Source of the DNA: Escallonia rubra
Lineage: Eukaryota > Streptophyta > Magnoliopsida > Escalloniales > Escalloniaceae
NCBI GenBank assembly: GCA_033065855.1
Contig: JAVXUO010002776.1
Span: forward strand, 558,001-622,000
DNA: 64,000 nt
Direction: 5' to 3'
A program made the position numbers and the translations under genes. Below are positions 57,336 through 64,000 of this stretch, one piece after another; positions within the stretch are counted from its first letter, which is position 1; every line of letters starts with the position of its first letter. Below the pieces are notes generated by a model. The model was given only the letters and a program-made list of their open reading frames with translations. It had not been told where the DNA came from and did not search any database.

Positions 57336-59609
57336 GTAATCTGTTTGTAAAAGTTTGTCTGAGAGTAGTCTGTTTGTAGAAGTTTGTCTCAGAGTAAAAG
57401 TTAGTGTTAATCTGTTGTTAGCTTTATTTTTGTTAGTCAGAATACTGTCAACAAATTGCTGAAATATCACTCAAACCACTTTTGAAGGCGAGGAGACCTG
57501 GGTGGAGGAGGTGCAGGTGGATATGGTAAAGGGAATACCCCATCACCATTTTGCCCCCATCACCATTCGTATCAAAATATACCAATCACACAAAAACACA
57601 CGCACGCACGCACATTCATTTTTGAGACGGTTTTATGAATTTTGTTCTTCCCACAAACCAGTACGCCATTCATAGCTAGCTTGGAAGGGGACTGATGGGC
57701 GGCGAAGCTCAGCCACATCTGGTGGTTCTTGGCTGTCGAGCAGTCAGTGATGATGTGTGGCGAGGGTGTTGGTGGTGGAGTGGTGCGGCGATGGTGTAGG
57801 TGGGGGTAATGGTGGTCATGGGTAATAGGGGTTGGCCGGTAAGAAATAAAGAGAAAAGAGACCAAAAGAAATAACATCAATCCAGGGAGAGGGAGCAAGA
57901 GAAAAAGCCGCAAACGTAAATTGCCCGTAATTGGAGGCATGTGTCACAATGCCAAGAAGAAACCATTAATCTCGGCCGTCCACTGATGGCCAATGGTGTA
58001 TTAAAAATGGCAAGAAGAAAACATTAGTCTCGGCGCTCCACTGATGGGCAATGGACGGCCCACATTACTGCTTGCAAGTTTGGGAAACTTGCCAACATGA
58101 CATCCAATTGCTCCTACATTTGCCTAACCTAGTAAAGCCGGTTGATTGCATTGGTCTCTCTCTGTTCTCTTTTAATAAGATGACGTTTGTAGCTTGGACT
58201 ACTGTCCCAGTAGGGTGGCTTTTTTTTGGAAACTGGGATTTGAAGTTCTTTGAAATTTTGCTTTTGATGTTACCGTTGTGCTGCATTATTGAATGTTTAG
58301 GTAGCCATCAAACCATTGCTGTGTTCTTTGAGTTTTTCTGCTTTTTCTCCAGTTCATGTAGTGTTAGTTTGGTGCAGTATATATATATATATATATACAC
58401 ATATACATATATTTTGTATATATGTCCGTGTAGGAGGCATTAACCTTGTACTGCTTTTGTGCATTTGTTAGTACGAAACTTGAATTGCACATGGTGGTTG
58501 TAGGTACCTCCTCAAGAAGAAGTAGGCGATTCTACTGAAACACCCGGGTGAAAAGGGATGTGGTCTATCATCTAGATGTCTCTTATTTACATATCGAGGT
58601 GCATTGTACTCCATGTAATATGGATCAGACGCTCTGAGTCTATCTATCATCTACACGTCTCTTATTTACACATCGGGGTGCATTGTACTCCATGTAATGT
58701 GGATCTATGTAACTGCCTTAATTTCCAGCTGACAGTGTAGATTTGGCTTACATATGTCACTTACTCCTTCCTTCATCACAAGTCTTCCTCTTCCAACCAC
58801 GAGTACCGTCTTCCCCTATCCCTCCATCCCCCTGATTTTGTGTTCAAGAGTACTGAAGAATGAAAATATAATTGCTTAAGAAAAACATGTGAACCGCGAC
58901 GCGTTTCAAGTCTTTTAATTTGGCAATCAACTTGTAGACGCATCAGAAGACCTTTTTTTTTTCCTGAAATCGTAGAAAAGGAGAGTTGCATTGAAGATTA
59001 AAAGTTACATGTTCCAAGATTAACCATTTCGGCTGCTACATATAATTGTTGATGACTATGCTTGTCATGTATTTACCACCTTACTTGCGCTCGTATAACA
59101 CGTTATGATTATTACAATAATACAAAAGCAAAAGGACAGGATATTTAGATCATTTACAACAAAATTTTGTTATCCCTGTCATGATGTACAGTTATGTGAG
59201 TACGACGCGCAAAAGCTGCTAGTGATATGGTTTTCATTAATTGTAAGCGTTTGATCCCGTCAATACTATAGTCGAGACAGTAAAAACTTTTGAGTCGGTA
59301 AGGAGTTTAATATGAGATATGCACCCAAGACTTGTTTTATCGCTTAGCTTGTCTTTATATCACTTTATGGACAAATTAATTTTTAAGCGGGTGAGTCTAC
59401 ACTATAGATGGTTCAGTCTTATAATAATATCACAAAAGTCTTCATAGGTCATCCACATTTTTCATTATTATAGAATTTTATTTTTTCTGTTATGGGATCA
59501 GATTTAGTTGCAAGTACCGGTGTACAACCTCCGATGTGGCAACAATTGATAGTTGCCTAATATGATTAGGAGACATTTTTTGCACACAAATTAATCAATG
59601 AGTGATAGC
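57336..59609. other. Intergenic region with small tandem duplications
   Basis: No gene was found. Short tandem duplications occur near 57340-57400 (TCTGTTTGTARAAGTTTGTC), near 57950-58055 (CTCGGCNNTCCACTGATGG) and near 58565-58695 (CATTGTACTCCATGTAAT, period about 75 bp). An AT microsatellite lies at 58379-58397. The frames at 57572-57940 and 58051-58443 are unsupported. Confidence 0.5.
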
Positions 59610-59945
59610 AACACTTTATTGTCACCAATTGAACTACCGTGTTCTTTATTTTGTATCCCTTTAAAAAAAAAGTATACATATATGTTGCATAAATTAATTA
59701 CGCAATGCAAAGTAGTTAGAGATGTATGCAAACTAAACAGATAACACCTTAGCAGACAAATCTAAAAGCTTCATATACGTTGCACCCAAAAACAAACCAA
59801 CTTGCATTCAGGCAACAAAATGTTGTCATAGAAGACTAAATGCTAAAAAATAATATTTGATTTGTGTTTTTTCCATCTTGCAATATGTAATTTTACAGTC
59901 ATATATACATGCATACATATGTAAGTGTGCGCGCGCCTGTGTGTA
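59610..59945. repeat. Left arm of a 4.2 kb-spaced inverted repeat
   Basis: The sequence from TTGTCACCAATTGAACT through TGCATTCAGGCAACAAAATG to TTCCATCTTGCAA recurs in inverted orientation at 63440-63785 with many substitutions. The two arms bracket the RRM-like gene. Confidence 0.7.
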
Positions 59946-60890
59946 TTTGTTTGTAAAGTTGTGTTAAATATCTTTATGAGATAGACATAATCAAGTACCA
60001 TTAAAAAAAAAATGTACGGCGAGGCAACTAGAGATCATTCTAGTGAATATATAGAGTTGCCGTGTGTGAGATGCTATAAGCTAAAAAGTCGAATGCTAAC
60101 GAATGTAGGCACTCCTTTGAAAAAAAGTTATACAAGTAATTTTATGAAGGCTTGAGAGGACTTTAGATTAGTTGATTTTTGCGAATTATATGAAATTTTG
60201 TATACTACAATGTGGAATGGTGGTCCTTATAGTTTCATAAAGCCATAAATGTACGCATAAGTAAAGTTCCTTATCTTTCATGTATAACAGGGTGGTCCTT
60301 TTATTTATTTTTCCTCCTTTTCTTTAAAGCATCTGCAAAATGTACTGTACTATGAAAATAAGAACATATAATTTGGGAAAAAAAGATGAAATTTCAGTAG
60401 TTTAAATTCAAATGAAGCTGAGTTTTCAAGATTTAATTAATTGACGTTGGCATTAATTACTTCATATTAAAAGTATACCCAATAGCAAGACGCATGTGTA
60501 AAAAAGATTAAGAGATGAACCATATAAGAGTATTAAAAGTATACTCAGAAGCTGCCACCTGCTCCCTGGTGAGCTGCTAATTTGGATGGAATTTTGTCTT
60601 CCCAAAATTATGTATACAAATCATTCCTGTCCATTGAAGTGTATGGCCAAATTAGGAAAACAATTGGCAATCAAAAAGTTAAATGCCTTGTTTCCTTCCT
60701 TTCGGCGTTGCAGCCTGCAAATGCGTCTTGTCCTCCTCTCCAGAGACTGCTACCTTCTGAAGCAGCACCAGAGAAACCCATTTAAAACCCCCCTCCCTCT
60801 CACAGAGTTAGCAGCTTAATCCCCATTTCCTTGTATTCTTCTATCAGTTCTTTCTGTTCTTTGTTCTTCCTTAATATTCTTTTTAGCAAC
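59946..60890. other. Upstream region of the RRM-like gene
   Basis: AT-rich, no coding region. Near 60546-60600 a short segment (AAGCTGCCACCTGCTCCCTGG) resembles, in inverted orientation, the sequence after the MITE copies at 32590. A possible leader-intron acceptor (TTTTTAG) lies a few bases before the ATG. Confidence 0.4.
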
Positions 60891-61943
60891 ATGCAAGGCC
60901 CAAGTGATTCTAGCGGAGCCAGACGTGATGTCCAGCGTATCCCGGATCCCAGTCGTATGTTGCGTCGCGACCAGCTACGTGTGGAGGGGATTCCAAACTC
61001 CTTCAGGCCCAAGAAACTTTCTGGGGAGTACGACTACGGCTATACTCGCACCTTACTTTCGAGCTTCGGGAAGCTAACGTATTTTCAGGCCAAGGCATCC
61101 GACGCAAACTTCTTCTTTGTGACCTTCTCGTACGGTTACCCACTTGAAGCATTAAACAACACCATTTGTGGGGCACTGGACGGTCTTGTAATAAATGACC
61201 ATGTTGTCACAGCTCGCTACGAAACAAATCCACCTGGTTCGTTTCAGATTCTTGATGCGGTTCGCTTGTTCTTCCGGCAAAAAATTGCTCTTCACGTGAG
61301 AATTCTACTCTGTTTCTACCATCCGCAAAAGAATGGCTTATGTATGTTCCTTAATTAACTTAGTTTCATTTCTTCCTGCAGAAGCTCGCCAATCCGATAC
61401 AGCATTTACGAGGAGCTTCTAGTTCTGGTCCTCAAGTAGAAGCTCCTCTGCCTCCTTCCAAGGTGGTCTGCATGGCTGTACAAGTGCCTAATCATGAATG
61501 GCTTGTTACGAATAAAGAGAGTTTACAAGCTGAAATGCAGAGGGCATGTGAAGGATTTGGTAGATTCCACTTTGTTTTTTAAAATATGTCGCACATTCTA
61601 TTTTGCGTAAGATGGAGATTTTGCAGAAGAGTAACTCATATGCATTTGGCGCAGGTGATTTGGTGAAATTTACCATACCAAAAAGAGATCCAACTTCCAG
61701 AAATTTTGCGGTTAGTACAAATAAGTTATTTGCAAAAGTAATATTGGTTCTATCCAGTGGCGGAGGCAGCGGAGGCAGCGGGGGCACAGGGGGGCACGTG
61801 CCCACCTGCTGCCTCCTTCTCTGTCATTTAGAGTACACCGGCAATGGTGTTGTTGCCGCCGACATAGGCAGGTGGAAGAGTTTGGGAAGAAACCACTTCA
61901 GGCAGGGCAGGTGGAAGGAAGATGAGAAGAAGGGGGAAGGGGG

Positions 61944-61975
<32 letters not shown>

Positions 61976-62964
61976 GAAGTACAGTAGAAGGAAATTGGGG
62001 CGGGGGGAAGATGAGAAGTTCAGTATATGGAAAAGTGGCGGCTAATTGTTTTTGGTAATTTAGGGTTGGAAGGTTGAGTTTAAGAATTGATTTAAATGCT
62101 GAAAAATTAATTTGAACCATTGATTAAAATAAATTGTCATTATTTTTTGGAAAGAGCTTCATGTGTGTTAATAATGGTACTAATATATGATACTATGGTA
62201 AGTGAACACAAAAAAGAGATATTTTATTGGAAAAATGTTCCTAACATGTGACGTTTGCTAAAATGTCTAGAAAAGTACGACATTTTTACTAATTACACTT
62301 AAATTTGGGGTTCACAGTAAAAGATGCATAAAAAGAACGGTACTCAAATAAATGTCTTAATAAATGGCCTTTATACTATATTTTGTTGTAATTAACGAAA
62401 CTCTAATCTTTATCTCTGTAGTCGTCTCAATCTTTGCTCTCTTAATATAACTGTCTTATTCGGTGTTGGCTCTTGGAATTAAATTAACATACAAATTTTT
62501 TGGTTACCTTTGAATTTACCGAGGTCGAAAGTGAGTGTATGAATTGGTTCATCATGAAATTGTGGGTAATTCAGTCATGCCCTTTCGATTTATGCTCATT
62601 TAAGTTGTCTGTTTGTTGGATTAATATATTATAAAATAATTAGGCTTAAGATTAAGTGCCCACCCCGTGCACAGTTTCTGGCTTCGCCACTGGTTCCATC
62701 TGTTAGCATTTTTGTATTTAAATATTATATAGAAAATGTGCACACACACACACGGTTCAGCGATGTCTCCACAACTTTGGTCTGGACCTTTATTTCAATT
62801 TTGATGAATGTCTGTTTTGTTAGGCATTTGTTGAGTTCAGGGATAGGAGCGTCGCCAAGAAGGCTTTCAGGGGATTGATACATGTGCACACTTTCAGTGG
62901 CCTAAAGTCGATGGCGTATCTGTATCCGGAAGAAGAGTACTACAGGGACGCTTCTGAGCCCTGA
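60891..62964 (+). CDS. RRM-like protein with two RNA-recognition folds
   Basis: Four exons: 60891-61295, 61382-61559, 61655-61710 and 62824-62964. All junctions are GT..AG with matching phases, giving 259 aa. Residues about 25-115 form a degenerate RRM (QLRVEGIPNSF, NFFFVTFSYGYPLEALN, VINDHVVTARYE). Residues about 160-250 form a second (VCMAVQVPN, GDLVKFTIPKRDPTSRNFA, AFVEFRDRSVAKKAFRGL), with AFVEF in the RNP1 position. Both lack most aromatic RNA-binding residues of canonical RRMs, so RNA contact is not assured. The third intron (61711-62823) hosts a hAT insertion. The exon-2 donor G|GTAGAT is the least certain; it is chosen because it alone restores the frame. The family beyond RRM-like is not recognised. 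Confidence 0.75.
61755..62692. mobile_element. Non-autonomous hAT element in an intron
   Basis: A 938-bp element begins CAGTGGCGGAGGCAG and ends with the inverse, CTGGCTTCGCCACTG. The 8-bp flanks GTTCTATC (61747-61754) and GTTCCATC (62693-62700) match at 7 of 8. These are the terminal sequence and target-duplication length of plant hAT elements. There is no transposase. It contains an AG microsatellite (about 61939-61980). It sits wholly inside intron 3 of the RRM-like gene. Confidence 0.85.
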
Positions 62965-63439
62965 GGCTTATAGGTACTCTTAATGATCTTTGTCTTATCC
63001 ATGTACTGCATAAAAAATATAATATCATTGTCCGGTAACACTACTAGCTCTTAATATTCTTCTATTTATTTTTTTTAAAGTTTCGGGTTCGCTGTTTACA
63101 TGGCTAAGACTAAGACTAAGACTCTTACTTAGTGGTAAGACCCTTCTGACCTTAGAAAATTGAGTACGTGGCCAGTCCTTTCGTGCCTTCTATTACCCTT
63201 GTAGGAAACCATACGTTTGATATCCTAAAAGAGCCTCCGTAACAAAGAGAACTCAGTTCTAGAACTTTCACACACTAACTTGCTAGTCCGGAGTATTACT
63301 TTTTAATGTAAAGTTGTAGCTGAAAACGCTTCTATGCGTCTGATTTATATACTGTTCAATGCCATAATCTTCTGTAAGCCACCGCTTGGGTTCTGCAAAA
63401 ACAGTTGAAACATATTAATCTGCTAAATTAGCAGACTAA
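62965..63439. other. 3' region of the RRM-like gene
   Basis: Probable 3' UTR and intergenic sequence. It includes a TAAGAC hexamer repeat near 63103-63123. No further gene. Confidence 0.4.
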
Positions 63440-63785
63440 TATTAGTTAGTGTGTGTGTGTGTTGCTGTAAAAGTAGAAATTGCAAGATTTGAGATCAAAT
63501 TGCAAGATGGAAAAAACACAAGCCAATTATTAGTACTTTTTAGCATTTGGTCTTCTATGTCAACATTTTGTTGCCTGAGTGCCAGTTTGGTTTGTTTTTG
63601 GCTGCAATGTGTATGAAGCTTTTAGATTTGTCTGCCAAGGTGTCATCGGTTTAGTTTGCATACATCTCTAACTACATTGCATTACTAAACTAATTTATGT
63701 AACATACATGCATAATGTACCTTACCATGTTGTTTGAAAAGGATAAAAAAGAAAGAACATGTCAGTTCAATTGGTGACAATAAGT
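63440..63785. repeat. Right arm of the inverted repeat
   Basis: Its reverse complement follows 59610-59945. TTCAATTGGTGACAATAA, GTTTGCATACATCTCTAACT and AACATTTTGTTGCCTGA all have counterparts in inverse order in the left arm. Confidence 0.7.
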
Positions 63786-64000
63786 AAAAAGGGTTGTATG
63801 TTTAGTATTTTTGTTTTGTGTTTTCATTTTGTATTTTTATTTTGATGATCTTCGTATTCAGTTAAAAAATATCTTCATGTGCTTTTATCAGTTTTTTTCA
63901 CTGTTTGAGTAATTTTACTCAAAACGAAAACATAAAATGATAAAAGTGTAAAGAAAAAAAGAATTTTTTTTTTGTTATTACAAAACAGGAAATGAAAATG
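63786..64000. other. AT-rich end of window
   Basis: T- and A-rich sequence with no recognisable feature. Confidence 0.5.

Noticed and set aside
61560-61654. Coding read-through upstream of RRM-gene exon 3 (KMEILQKSNSYAFG)
   Set aside because: Joining it to exon 2 gives no GT..AG intron in a compatible phase. The acceptor at 61654 does.
1-64000. tRNA, rRNA, miRNA or riboswitch genes
   Set aside because: No cloverleaf, rRNA core or conserved structured RNA was recognised by reading. A dedicated RNA search could not be run.

Overview
The window looks like nuclear DNA of a flowering plant, probably a eudicot. It is AT-rich, its genes have short GT..AG introns, and it holds plant-type families: an F-box/DUF295 gene, a RAD21.1/SYN2-type cohesin kleisin, plant LINEs with DUF4283 ORF1 proteins, and Mutator-like (MULE) and hAT elements. 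The species cannot be named from the sequence.

Four host genes look intact after splicing. (1) A fused gene at 13.9-16.3 kb (+) encodes a DUF295 domain, then an F-box, then a second DUF295 domain. (2) A 13-exon kleisin gene at 18.1-24.5 kb (-) gives 624 aa with every intron phase compatible. (3) A three-exon cystatin-like gene at 56.3-57.3 kb (+) sits behind a nine-copy tandem repeat. In that repeat each unit carries an ATG mini-ORF in the register of the real start codon. (4) A four-exon RRM-like gene at 60.9-63.0 kb (+) has a hAT element in its last intron. A tandem duplication at 5.1-6.2 kb (-) appears to hold two copies of a two-exon microgene for a C2HC zinc-finger protein with a polyalanine tail.

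The rest is mostly mobile DNA. From 6.2 to 11.0 kb lie decayed pieces of one LINE family, one of them split by a 1.2 kb insertion that left a target duplication. From 25.9 to 27.1 kb is a MULE with a perfect 9-bp target duplication and a GC-rich interior. From 28 to 33 kb are AT-rich sequence, palindromic MITE copies and an LTR-like segment. From 33.3 to 41.5 kb is a full-length but decayed LINE bounded by a perfect 17-bp target duplication.

From 42.9 to 52.1 kb is a large element with 69-bp terminal inverted repeats. It carries a broken fragment of a ClpB chaperone gene (Pack-MULE style). Nested in it, in antisense orientation, is a LINE of 5.3 kb with both ORFs open and 16-bp target duplications. 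A third MULE (53.0-54.3 kb, perfect 9-bp target duplication) lies just upstream of the cystatin-like gene.

The elements record an order of events. The LINE at 43.5-48.8 kb is younger than the MULE around it. The 1.2 kb insertion is younger than the LINE at 7.4-11.0 kb. The most unusual features are the amplified leader of the cystatin-like gene, the duplicated polyalanine microgene, and the ClpB-carrying MULE whose ends contain palindromes.
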